This document shows, piece after piece, positions 1 to 8,183 of a stretch of DNA of 47,250 bases. The DNA comes from a virus. Location: IMG/VR virus record IMGVR_UViG_3300032213_000189, positions 1 to 47,250 of that record; one strand, 5' to 3'. The stretch's first letter is position 1. Every line of letters begins with the position of its first letter. The translations under genes were made by a program, and so were the position numbers. A model generated the notes under the pieces. The model was not told where the DNA came from and searched no databases. It worked only from the letters and a program-made list of their open reading frames with translations.

Positions 1-1
1 C

Positions 2-1195
2 TCACTTTCTAATCTTGATGATTTTGAAATGGCTAAGGCTAAGAGTGGTTCTTGGTGGGAAAAAGAAGCACAAAGATCTTTAGCAAATAACTCTGCGGTA
101 TATAACACAAAACCAAACACTGCTCAGTTCTTACGTGAGTGGAGAAACTTGTATGAATCAAAATCTGGTGAAAGAGGAATTTATAACATTGATTCAGTTC
201 GTAAACACGTTGAGTCATTTGGAAGAAGAGATGCCTCTCAAGTGGCTGGAACAAATCCTTGTGGTGAAATTATCCTTCGCCCAAATGAATTTTGCAATTT
301 AACAGAAGTAGTTATTTCTGCAGATGACACAAAAGAAGATTTACTTGAAAAAGTTAGACTTGCTACTATCTTAGGAACATGGCAATCTACCTTAACTAAT
401 TTTAAATATATTAGAAAAACATGGAAAGATAACTGCGAAGAAGAAAGACTTCTTGGAGTATCTTTAACAGGAATATACGGAAACAAGATTACTTCAACTG
501 CAGGAAAAGCATTAGAACAGTTATTGACTGACATGAGATTGGAATCAGTAAGAATTAATGATGTTGAAGCAAAAAAGTTAAACATTAATCCTTCTGTCTC
601 AATTACTTGTGTTAAGCCTTCTGGCACTGTAAGTCAATTGGTCGGGGTCTCAAGTGGTATTCATCCATGGTATTCAGAATATTACATTAGAAGTGTTCGC
701 GGATCAAACAATGATCCACTTACTCAATTCTTAAAAGATTCTGGCATTCCAAATGAAGCAGATGTTATGAAGCCTGATGAAACAACAGTATTTTATTTTC
801 CTCAAAAGGCTCCAAAGAATGCAACAATAACAAAAGATTTAACAGCCATAGATCATCTAGAAATGTGGAAAATTTACAGAACATGTTGGACAGAACATAA
901 CCCTAGCGTTACTATTAATGTTCACGAAGATGAGTGGCTAAGAGTAGGTGCATGGGTTTTTGATAACTTTGATTCAATTGGTGGTATATCTTTCTTACCA
1001 GCGAGTGAGCATACTTATAAGCAAGCCCCATATCAAGAAATTTCTAAAGATGAGTATGAAGAATGGGTAAAGAAATCTCCTTCAAATATTCAATGGGAAA
1101 TGCTGTCTATTTATGAAAAAGAAGACGGAACTACTGGCAGTCAAGAATTATCTTGTGTTGCTGGAGTTTGTGAAATAGTCGACATTACTAAATAG
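2..1195 (+). CDS. nrdJ: Class II (adenosylcobalamin-dependent) ribonucleotide reductase, C-terminal part
   Basis: The reading frame is open from base 2, so the gene starts before the window; only about 397 C-terminal residues are visible. The enzyme reduces ribonucleotides to deoxyribonucleotides for phage DNA synthesis. The block NPCGEI followed by FCNLTE carries the radical-site Cys and Glu and the second active-site Cys of class II reductases. A later KPSGTVSQLVGVSSGIHPW stretch is also typical. The C-terminus has a Cys-x4-Cys pair (SCVAGVC), as expected for the shuttle cysteines that regenerate the active site. Similarity is closest to the monomeric RTPR type, which uses triphosphates; that subtype is inferred. 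ATG at 29 lies within the open frame and is not the true start. Confidence 0.93.
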   Translation, partial: SLSNLDDFEMAKAKSGSWWEKEAQRSLANNSAVYNTKPNTAQFLREWRNLYESKSGERGIYNIDSVRKHVESFGRRDASQVAGTNPCGEIILRPNEFCNLTEVVISADDTKEDLLEKVRLATILGTWQSTLTNFKYIRKTWKDNCEEERLLGVSLTGIYGNKITSTAGKALEQLLTDMRLESVRINDVEAKKLNINPSVSITCVKPSGTVSQLVGVSSGIHPWYSEYYIRSVRGSNNDPLTQFLKDSGIPNEADVMKPDETTVFYFPQKAPKNATITKDLTAIDHLEMWKIYRTCWTEHNPSVTINVHEDEWLRVGAWVFDNFDSIGGISFLPASEHTYKQAPYQEISKDEYEEWVKKSPSNIQWEMLSIYEKEDGTTGSQELSCVAGVCEIVDITK

Positions 1196-1209
1196 CAACG
1201 TGCTAAAAT
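1179..1209 (+). promoter_or_regulatory. Candidate promoter before the LamG-like tail gene
   Basis: TAAAAT at 1204-1209 is preceded by TGC, an extended -10, and TCGACA at 1179-1184 resembles a -35 but with a long 19-base spacer. The expected start near 1216 would leave a leader of about nine bases beginning at the AGAGG ribosome-binding site (1215-1219). It overlaps the end of the reductase gene. No terminator hairpin is seen here, so read-through is also possible. Confidence 0.4.
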
Positions 1210-1224
1210 AGACTAGAGGTTGCT

Positions 1225-4200
1225 ATGTCTCATAATTTCTCAAATATTTACGCTGCTAGAGTATTCGCAGAACATCCGCTTGCCCTATGGTCATTAGATG
1301 ATGATATTTACTATGTTTCTACTCTTAGTGAAAATTATAAAGATGTTGAAAACTGGCTTATTGAAGGTTCAAATGCTCAATGGCAAACATCCTATTCTAC
1401 TCCAACAAACGTTCCATTAAAGAACGAATCAAAGGGGGTACTAAGAAAGAATTCTAGTGCTAGCGTTACATATAGCAAAATAAACTCTGCTTCAATAGCA
1501 TATTCATCACTTGATTCAAGCAAAGATACAATTTGCATTTCTGCATTTGTATATGCATATGGTGCTTTAATTGACAATTACGAAATAGGATTTGTATATT
1601 CAAATGGAACAACTAGTAGGTCTACCTTAAACTCTATTGGATCTTCAGAATGGCAAACAATTCAGCACACATCTTTAATTCCTGTTGGTGCTTCGGCTAT
1701 GCCTTACTTAAAGATTAACTACATAGAAGGTGGATCTTTATCTGATTACGATGTAATGATAAATTCAGTTTCAGTAGGACAGTGGTCAGAATTATTTTTA
1801 TATGATAGTTCAGGAATAGTGCCTAGTGCGTTAACAGATGTCTCATTAGATTCCTTAGTACCAGGTACTAATTATTCTGTAGCCTCTGTAGACTCTTATG
1901 GTTTTAATGATAGCGACAATGGTTACGTGTTTATAGATAACGGAAAACTTCTTTCTTACAATACAAGCCTTCCCATGGTATTTGGATCTGGAAATCTTAC
2001 AGAAGTCTTGAGTCCTGTAACACCAGGCATGCCATCTATTGCAATTCCTGGAAAAGGATTTTTAAATAAAACTGGACAGTACAGCGAAATGACAATGGAG
2101 TTTTGGCTTAGAATAAATCCAAACGTATTTGAAGAAGTAAAGATATTTGGACCCCTTGCAACAGACGATGGTTTATATGTTGACGATGATTATTTAACTT
2201 TAAAAATCGGAAGGTATACAAAGTCATACTTTATAGGTAAATGGTATAGACCTATGCTAGTTCATATAAGATATTCACAAGACTTTGTAAGCGTATTAAT
2301 AAATGGAGATGTTGTAATTGAAATAGATTTGGATAGTTCATTAATTGACTTCCCACCAAAAAACGTAGATTGGTTAGGATTTTTTGGAAATGAAAATGTA
2401 TATCCATTTCAACTAGACTGTATAGCAATATATCCATACACTGTTCCAGATCAATTAGCAAAGAAAAGATTTATATTTGGACAAGCAGTTTCTAATGCCG
2501 AGGCTGTAACAAATAATTTTGGAGGAGAATCATCATACATTGATTTTCCATTTGCACAATATACTTCAACAATAAACTATCCAGATATGAACGCATGGAA
2601 CTCTGGTTATTTTAATAACCTAAATGCTAATTCAAAATATATAGGTTTTCAAAATTATGATCTTCCAGAATTTAGATTTAGTGGACAGACAGGCATTTTT
2701 ACAACATCTGTAGATATCCGTGATTGGTCAGAGTTTGAGCAAAAGAATTGGTTGGAGTGGCTTTCTTATTCTTGGCTAGGAATACAAACAGAAGAGGCAT
2801 CAGATATCCTTACGGATAACTTCTTAAAGCAAGTAGATGGAGAGTATCCATTTATTAAAATGAGACCAAATGATGCGTACAACAACGTTGATGGGTCAAT
2901 AGAGTTTGACTCAATAAATCCAATAACAGATAGAGTTGCATCTATATACGGAGTATTTCAAGCACCACCTACACTATCAGCAAGTTCACAAGTAATTATG
3001 AGTTTTAAAAATTCTATTAATAACAATACCTTTGAGGTAACCTTAGATAACTCTGGATTAAAATATGCGTATAACAATATAGTTTTGTCATCAGCATCTG
3101 TCGCAGCAAGTGCTAACTTTGCAGTTGGTATAGACATAGACAAGGTTTCAATAAACTATGGCAATGTTGTAGGAAACTTTTTCTCAAGTCCTCAAAATAT
3201 ATCTTTAAGTTTAATGGGGTATGCAAATTCAACATTCTTAGGTAAGTTCTTTAATATAACATTTAATAACAGTTTCTTTAATCAAAAAGACATGACCTCA
3301 ATATTTAATCAACAAGGTATTGCTTCTACTTCAGTTAATAACAACTCATTTGAATACACAGGAAACTATACTCTAAAACCTTTGCTTGGCCCATCATCTA
3401 TGACGCTAGATGTTTGCTCTGCTGGGTATTGGGAAGATTCAATCCCACTCTCATATTTTGGTAAGTTAATTAAAAGTAAAAGCGGACTAGAGTTTTATGA
3501 TCTTGACATGATTCAGTTTAACGTGGAGTATCCATCACAAGTTTTAACAAACCCATCATCTAGTGCCAACTATCATAATCACGATAATTTAAAATCATAC
3601 ATAACCCTTCAAAGTTTTGATGAGGTAGGCAAGACATCATATTCTAGATATACCAACACTGTACAACTAACAAATAATAGGGTTCTTGATTTTGATAATA
3701 CAACAGATGTAATTGACACTAAATTTGAAGTAGCCGATGGAACAATTATTTTTCCACCGAAAGAGTTAGTTGACTTTTCAAATTACTATATAACGATCCA
3801 CTTAGAACTAAAAGTTCAGGGGGTAAATTCAAAGCCATTACAAATTAAAAGAATGAGTCTATCTTCATTAGCAAATGATGAAAGTGACTTCTTTTCTATT
3901 AATACAAGAACTGGAAATAAGATATATCCAATATCAAGATACGATAGAGCCTACTCATATAAAGATAAAAATCCATTTACTATCTATAAAGACTCAACTC
4001 CATATTTATATCTAACAGGAGATTCTGGAATATCAATACTTCCATATACCTCACAAAGCACTAGAGCATTTTCTATACCAGTAAATAGCAAGAAAATATC
4101 TTCATACTCACTTGGTGGATTTCAAATATGGTGCATGTATAACGAGGATGCAACCATAGGCTCTGTTAAAAAGGTTGGAAGAGTTTCTACACCAGATAGA

Positions 4201-4770
4201 ACGTTCGATATATACCTTGATCCTATTGATAATGGAAGTCGTGCATTGATGAAAGTATTTGACGCTGAAACAGGGTTTGAAGACGATCAGTTAACTTTTT
4301 ACCAGAATGGTGTAAAAATAAATCATCCAGTTATATATCCAATGATATGGTCTTCAATAGTATTTTCATTTGGAGAAACTATCATACTTGATGGGGTATC
4401 TGGACAGTTAGAACTATATCAAGGCTTTTTATACAACAATGTAACGATATATCAAAAGTCAACAGAAATTCTTGGACAAAGAACAGACGCAAGAACATGG
4501 CAAGAAGTTAGGGCATCCGAAGCAATTATTGGAGAAGAAATTATAACAATTCAACTTCAATGGGAAGATTGGAGCCCAACACAATGGACCACTGTTTACG
4601 CACCAACTACTTCTATTACATTTACAATAGATGGTCAAAGCATTATGGGTTCATATTTAGGAACTTCTAGTATAGTTTCTGATGATTCATCCGTAATAGA
4701 GTTAAATTCTGACGGTGTAGATATAATTTCTGACGTTACATGGGACACAACTCTTGTCAAACCAGTGTAA
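1225..4770 (+). CDS. Large minor tail / receptor-binding-like protein with LamG-like domains
   Basis: 1181 residues, no signal peptide, rich in Ser, Asn, Tyr and Thr with strand-like alternation throughout, as in phage adhesins. Residues about 280-410 look like a concanavalin A/LamG jelly-roll (MTMEFWLRINP, then a stretch ending DWLGFFGN), and residues about 575-700 look like a second one. The C-terminal 150 residues are also beta-rich. LamG-like folds in tail proteins usually bind cell-surface glycans, so adsorption is a reasonable role, but no catalytic site is visible. AGAGG lies six bases before the ATG. The gene sits between the reductase and the head genes, away from the main tail cluster at 12.6-26.9 kb. 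Fold assignment is by eye. Confidence 0.65.
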   Translation: MSHNFSNIYAARVFAEHPLALWSLDDDIYYVSTLSENYKDVENWLIEGSNAQWQTSYSTPTNVPLKNESKGVLRKNSSASVTYSKINSASIAYSSLDSSKDTICISAFVYAYGALIDNYEIGFVYSNGTTSRSTLNSIGSSEWQTIQHTSLIPVGASAMPYLKINYIEGGSLSDYDVMINSVSVGQWSELFLYDSSGIVPSALTDVSLDSLVPGTNYSVASVDSYGFNDSDNGYVFIDNGKLLSYNTSLPMVFGSGNLTEVLSPVTPGMPSIAIPGKGFLNKTGQYSEMTMEFWLRINPNVFEEVKIFGPLATDDGLYVDDDYLTLKIGRYTKSYFIGKWYRPMLVHIRYSQDFVSVLINGDVVIEIDLDSSLIDFPPKNVDWLGFFGNENVYPFQLDCIAIYPYTVPDQLAKKRFIFGQAVSNAEAVTNNFGGESSYIDFPFAQYTSTINYPDMNAWNSGYFNNLNANSKYIGFQNYDLPEFRFSGQTGIFTTSVDIRDWSEFEQKNWLEWLSYSWLGIQTEEASDILTDNFLKQVDGEYPFIKMRPNDAYNNVDGSIEFDSINPITDRVASIYGVFQAPPTLSASSQVIMSFKNSINNNTFEVTLDNSGLKYAYNNIVLSSASVAASANFAVGIDIDKVSINYGNVVGNFFSSPQNISLSLMGYANSTFLGKFFNITFNNSFFNQKDMTSIFNQQGIASTSVNNNSFEYTGNYTLKPLLGPSSMTLDVCSAGYWEDSIPLSYFGKLIKSKSGLEFYDLDMIQFNVEYPSQVLTNPSSSANYHNHDNLKSYITLQSFDEVGKTSYSRYTNTVQLTNNRVLDFDNTTDVIDTKFEVADGTIIFPPKELVDFSNYYITIHLELKVQGVNSKPLQIKRMSLSSLANDESDFFSINTRTGNKIYPISRYDRAYSYKDKNPFTIYKDSTPYLYLTGDSGISILPYTSQSTRAFSIPVNSKKISSYSLGGFQIWCMYNEDATIGSVKKVGRVSTPDRTFDIYLDPIDNGSRALMKVFDAETGFEDDQLTFYQNGVKINHPVIYPMIWSSIVFSFGETIILDGVSGQLELYQGFLYNNVTIYQKSTEILGQRTDARTWQEVRASEAIIGEEIITIQLQWEDWSPTQWTTVYAPTTSITFTIDGQSIMGSYLGTSSIVSDDSSVIELNSDGVDIISDVTWDTTLVKPV

Positions 4771-4781
4771 TATGGTATACT
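4754..4781 (+). promoter_or_regulatory. Promoter giving a probable leaderless transcript
   Basis: TTGTCA (4754-4759), 16-base spacer, TATACT (4776-4781) with an extended -10 TGG at 4773-4775. The ATG of the next gene begins eight bases after the last base of the -10, which is where transcription should start. There is no Shine-Dalgarno sequence in between. Confidence 0.65.
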
Positions 4782-4788
4782 TGTTGAC

Positions 4789-5154
4789 ATGAATCCAAAA
4801 AAACTTAAGAACGGTGGTAAGCCAAAGATTACTTTGGTAGAAAAAAAATCAGACTGGGGCATCTATGTGTGGATGTGCGATCAAGATAATAAACCTTTCG
4901 GAGACGGAAATGGAAATATTTTAAATATTCCTGGTCGTCCATATGATTTAGAAAAAATGGGTAAGATGAGAAAAGCGGCAGAACACTACGGTGCACCTGA
5001 AGGTAAGGTTCAGTTTATGGCTGGAGTAAATAGAGTCTCAGATGAACAACACCAAGAACAAATTGAAAGAATGAAGTCAGGATTAATCCCAAGCGAAACC
5101 GACATTGGTGCTTGGATGGCAGCAGAAAAGGGATTTAATAAACATGGAAGATGA
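4789..5154 (+). CDS. Conserved phage protein upstream of portal, function unknown
   Basis: 121 residues, Lys- and Gly-rich, without signal peptide or membrane segment. The motif SDWGIYVWMCDQDNKPFGDG near residues 21-40, followed by a short helical C-terminus, is of a type seen in small proteins before actinophage portal genes, but no function is established. It has no ribosome-binding site and sits exactly where the promoter at 4754-4781 would start transcription, so it is probably translated from a leaderless mRNA. Its end overlaps the portal start by 11 bases (ATGGAAGATGA), suggesting translational coupling. A head-assembly accessory role is inferred from position only. Confidence 0.75.
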   Translation: MNPKKLKNGGKPKITLVEKKSDWGIYVWMCDQDNKPFGDGNGNILNIPGRPYDLEKMGKMRKAAEHYGAPEGKVQFMAGVNRVSDEQHQEQIERMKSGLIPSETDIGAWMAAEKGFNKHGR

Positions 5155-6700
5155 AGGCGTAATAGCAAGAATAGATAATTTAGATAAAGCCGAAAAAACA
5201 TCAAAGGTAGATGTTTTTAATACTGACGGTGAGTTAGTAAAGTCATATGATGGAATACATCAAAACTTTAAACGTAAAATTGCAAGAACAGTCAACAAGG
5301 TATATCAAGGTGTTGAAGATGCAAAATCAAAACAGTTGTTTCCAGAACAAGACATGGTTACAGCCTATGGTCTTTTTGACGTAGTTATACCACCATACAA
5401 CTTAGATGAATTAGCATATTTTTATGAAAACTCATTTGCTAACCACGCAGCAATTCAAGCAAAGGTTGCAAACATTGTAGGATTAGGATACTCATTTGAT
5501 ATGACTGATTCAACAGTTGCAAGACTTGAAGAAGCCCCAGACGATGCTTCACTTATGAGAGCACAGAGAAAAATCCAAAGATTAAAAGCAGAGATGACTT
5601 CGTGGGTAGAAAGTTTAAATGATGAAGACACTTTTACACATGTATTAGAAAAGGTATATACAGATGTTGAAACTGTTGGTAATGGATATATTGAAATTGG
5701 AAGAAAGGTAAATGGAGATATTGGCTACATTGGTCATATCCCAGCAACCACAATTCGTGTTCGCCGTATGCGTGATGGATATATTCAGATCGTAAACCAA
5801 AGGATAGTATATTTTAGAAACTTTCAAGAATCAAGAAATATTAACCCAGTAACAAACGACAATAGACCAAATGAACTAATTCACATTAAAAAGTACTCAC
5901 CAAAGAACTCATACTATGGAGTGCCAGACACAATAGCCGCAGCGACATCTATGGTTGGTAACGAACTTGCAGCAAAGTACAATATTGACTACTTTGAAAA
6001 TAAAGCAGTTCCTAGATACATTGCAATTGTTAAGGGTGCAAAACTGAGTTCAGAGGCAGAGGATAAATTCTTTAGATTTATGCAAGCAGGTCTAAAAGGT
6101 CAAAATCACAGAACTCTTTATATCCCACTTCCTGGAGATGGACCAGACAGCAAGGTAGATTTTAAATTAGAGCCAATTGAAAATGGAATTCAAGATGGAT
6201 CATTTGACAGTTATCGCAAAGCAAACCGTGATGACATTCTTATGGCACATCAAGTACCATACTCAAAAGTTGGCGGTGGTGCAGGAATTTCTATCGCATC
6301 AGCATTAGTAGCAGATAGAACATTTAAGGAGCAGGTTGCAAGACCATCTCAGAGAAATCTAGAAAAGACCATTAACAAGATTGTTAAGGAAAAAACAGAT
6401 ATGCTCTTACTTAAATTCAATGAACTAACATTGACAGACGAACAAACTCAGAGTCAAATAGACGAGAGATACCTACGTATGCAGGTAGTCGTTCCAAATG
6501 AAGTTCGTGAAAGAATGGGATACCCAGTAAGACCTGGCGGATCAGAACCAATCGTTCTTAATGCTCAAGCAAGGGCAGAGCAAGTTGCCCAAGCAAATAG
6601 CAATAGAAATAGGGATCAACAAAGAACCAACAATGCATCAGATTCAACCTCAACCACTACTGGACGAAATGCCCAGGGTGAAGGTAGATCTCAGCAATAA
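5144..6700 (+). CDS. Portal protein
   Basis: 518 residues from ATG 5144, chosen because AAGGGA lies about ten bases upstream and the start overlaps the previous stop; an in-frame TTG at 5105 would need a 50-base overlap. The portal forms the dodecameric ring at the capsid vertex through which DNA is packed. Recognisable regions are PPYNLDELAYFYENSFANHA near the N-terminus, YSFDM, a long central alpha/beta region, the block DDILMAHQVPYSKVGGG with the following ISIASALVADRTF, and a helical region ending in a low-complexity Gln/Asn/Ser/Thr tail of about 50 residues. Order portal, protease, capsid is the usual HK97-like one. Confidence 0.88.
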   Translation: MEDEGVIARIDNLDKAEKTSKVDVFNTDGELVKSYDGIHQNFKRKIARTVNKVYQGVEDAKSKQLFPEQDMVTAYGLFDVVIPPYNLDELAYFYENSFANHAAIQAKVANIVGLGYSFDMTDSTVARLEEAPDDASLMRAQRKIQRLKAEMTSWVESLNDEDTFTHVLEKVYTDVETVGNGYIEIGRKVNGDIGYIGHIPATTIRVRRMRDGYIQIVNQRIVYFRNFQESRNINPVTNDNRPNELIHIKKYSPKNSYYGVPDTIAAATSMVGNELAAKYNIDYFENKAVPRYIAIVKGAKLSSEAEDKFFRFMQAGLKGQNHRTLYIPLPGDGPDSKVDFKLEPIENGIQDGSFDSYRKANRDDILMAHQVPYSKVGGGAGISIASALVADRTFKEQVARPSQRNLEKTINKIVKEKTDMLLLKFNELTLTDEQTQSQIDERYLRMQVVVPNEVRERMGYPVRPGGSEPIVLNAQARAEQVAQANSNRNRDQQRTNNASDSTSTTTGRNAQGEGRSQQ

Positions 6701-6736
6701 TTGTTGTAAACTTTTTATTTACCTATAAACAGTTAT

Positions 6737-6742
6737 TATAAT
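6737..6742 (+). promoter_or_regulatory. -10-like TATAAT before the protease gene
   Basis: TATAAT lies in the short gap between portal and protease, nine bases before the ATG. GAGGT at 6744-6748 sits between the box and the start codon. No good -35 is seen at standard spacing. It may be a weak start point in addition to read-through from the portal operon, or chance in AT-rich DNA. Confidence 0.3.
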
Positions 6743-6751
6743 AGAGGTAGC

Positions 6752-8155
6752 ATGACTAATTTAAATAAAGCCTTTTGGCACTCAGAAGAAAACAGCATCA
6801 AACTATCGATGCCGATTGCCAAGGTAGACAAAGAAAAACGTATGGTTTCAGGGTTCGCTACCCTTGACAATGTTGACAAGCAGTCAGACATTGTCCCAAC
6901 AGATGTAAGCGTAAAAGCATTCGAAAGGTTTCGTGGAAATCTTCGTGAAATGCATATGCCAATTGCAGTGGGTAGAGTGGTGGCATTTAAATCAGATAAA
7001 TTTTATAATAAAGAAGAGGACAAATTCTATAATGGTGTTTTTGTAAATGCATATATTTCTAAAGGTGCTCAAGATACTTGGGAAAAGGTTCTTGATGGCA
7101 CTCTTTCTGGCTTTTCTATTGGCGGCAGTATTAAAGATTCTGACCAGATCTTCGATGCCGAGATGGACAAATCAATTCGCGTTATTAAAGAATATGACCT
7201 CCACGAATTATCATTGGTAGACAATCCAGCAAATCAATTTGCAAACATTGTATCTATTGAAAAAATGTCAGATGGTCAAAATAAATTTGATGGTATCATT
7301 AGTAAAGTAGATCTTGAAAATGTTTATTGGTGTGAGTCTGACTCACTCATTAGACTTTCTCGAGAAGAAGATTCTTCATGCCCATCATGCGATAAGGGTA
7401 TGTCGAATATTGGCTTTGTAGAATCAAACGATTCAGAAAAGAATTCTGTGGTAAAAAGTTTATTGATATCACAGAAAAATAGACTTGGTAATCAAATAAC
7501 CAAGGCTGAAAATCCTGATAAGGAGGGAAATAATATGGCACAAGAAAATGTAGAAGTAGCACCAACAACTGAAGAAGTTGTTGAAACACCTGCAGCAGAA
7601 GCACCAGCAGTAACTGAAGAAGTTGCAGCAGAAGTACCAGCAGCAGAAGAAGTTGCTACAGATCAAAACATTGAAAAATCAGCAGATGCAGAAGAAGTTG
7701 CACCAGCAGAAACAGCACCAGCCGAAGTTGCACCAGTTGCAGCAGAAGCCCCAGCAGTAGACGCACCAGCAACAACAGATGCACCAGCAGAAGATGCCGT
7801 CACTCCTGCTAACGAAAGCGAAAACGCTGAATTAGCAAAGGCTGTGGATACAGTACAAGAATCAGTAGATGAGGTTCAAAATACAGTTGCTTCAGCACTT
7901 GGAGACTTGGTGAAAACAGTAAAATCACTAAATGACAAGATGGTAGAACTGCAAAAAAGCATTGCTTCCGCACAAGAGGAAATTAAAGGCGTTAAAGGCA
8001 ATGTAGACAATTTTGGAAAGCGTGTTGACTCACTAGAAGATGACACCGCTATCCGTAAGTCTGGCGATCTCGGCGGGATCGTTCAGGAAGCACAAGTAAC
8101 AAAGAAAACGATGTGGGGCGGGCGTTTCCTCAATTCCGCTGACCTATATCGCTAA
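6752..8155 (+). CDS. HK97-family prohead protease fused to scaffold
   Basis: 467 residues. Residues about 15-170 are an HK97-type (S78) prohead protease: MVSGFATLDNVDKQSDIV, His68 in REMHMPIAVG, Ser119 in DGTLSGFSIGG and ELSLVDNPANQF. The protease matures the procapsid by cleaving scaffold and capsid precursors. Residues 190-225 carry Cys194, Cys210 and Cys213 (CPSC), an incomplete zinc-knuckle-like patch. From Met262 the protein becomes an Ala/Pro/Glu/Val-rich region, then a coiled coil (about 365-435) and a basic Trp-containing end (MWGGRFLNSADLYR). That second half is scaffold-like and has its own strong internal start, annotated separately, so the full protein would be the protease form and the short one the free scaffold. 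Confidence 0.9.
   Translation: MTNLNKAFWHSEENSIKLSMPIAKVDKEKRMVSGFATLDNVDKQSDIVPTDVSVKAFERFRGNLREMHMPIAVGRVVAFKSDKFYNKEEDKFYNGVFVNAYISKGAQDTWEKVLDGTLSGFSIGGSIKDSDQIFDAEMDKSIRVIKEYDLHELSLVDNPANQFANIVSIEKMSDGQNKFDGIISKVDLENVYWCESDSLIRLSREEDSSCPSCDKGMSNIGFVESNDSEKNSVVKSLLISQKNRLGNQITKAENPDKEGNNMAQENVEVAPTTEEVVETPAAEAPAVTEEVAAEVPAAEEVATDQNIEKSADAEEVAPAETAPAEVAPVAAEAPAVDAPATTDAPAEDAVTPANESENAELAKAVDTVQESVDEVQNTVASALGDLVKTVKSLNDKMVELQKSIASAQEEIKGVKGNVDNFGKRVDSLEDDTAIRKSGDLGGIVQEAQVTKKTMWGGRFLNSADLYR
7520..7537 (+). promoter_or_regulatory. Internal Shine-Dalgarno and start codon in the protease gene
   Basis: AAGGAGGG at 7520-7527 lies seven bases before an in-frame ATG at 7535. This is one of the best ribosome-binding sites in the window, better than the GAGGT of the full-length gene, and it falls at the domain boundary between protease and scaffold. 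Confidence 0.85.
7535..8155 (+). CDS. Nested in-frame capsid scaffold protein
   Basis: 206 residues, identical to the C-terminal part of the protease fusion (Met262 onward), same frame and stop. It begins MAQENVEVAPTTEE, continues with an Ala/Pro/Glu/Val-rich acidic region, then a predicted coiled coil (TVASALGDLVKTVKSLNDKM and the following VELQKSI), then a basic end with WGGRF. Acidic, elongated, coiled-coil proteins with a short basic C-terminal capsid-binding tail are typical scaffolds. The arrangement matches lambda, where Nu3 starts inside the C protease gene. The capsid protein has only a short N-terminal extension, which fits a separate scaffold. Excess free scaffold over protease is the expected result of the stronger start. 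Confidence 0.8.
   Translation: MAQENVEVAPTTEEVVETPAAEAPAVTEEVAAEVPAAEEVATDQNIEKSADAEEVAPAETAPAEVAPVAAEAPAVDAPATTDAPAEDAVTPANESENAELAKAVDTVQESVDEVQNTVASALGDLVKTVKSLNDKMVELQKSIASAQEEIKGVKGNVDNFGKRVDSLEDDTAIRKSGDLGGIVQEAQVTKKTMWGGRFLNSADLYR
7560..7800 (+). repeat. Low-complexity Ala/Pro/Glu/Val coding repeat in scaffold
   Basis: Imperfect repeats of GCACCAGCAG- and GAAGAAGTTGC-like units encode APAEAPAV/EEVA-type sequence. The region probably forms an extended acidic linker between the scaffold N-terminus and its coiled coil. Confidence 0.7.
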
Positions 8156-8183
8156 AACAAAATTCACTGGGAGGTGAAATATT

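Noticed and set aside
6704-6742. TTGTAA with TATAAT before the protease gene as a standard promoter
   Set aside because: The spacer would be 27 bases, too long; only the -10 is kept as a weak candidate.
7560-7800. Short repeats as a possible CRISPR-like or tandem-repeat array
   Set aside because: Repeats are codon-phased and encode an Ala/Pro/Glu linker; no regular spacer structure.
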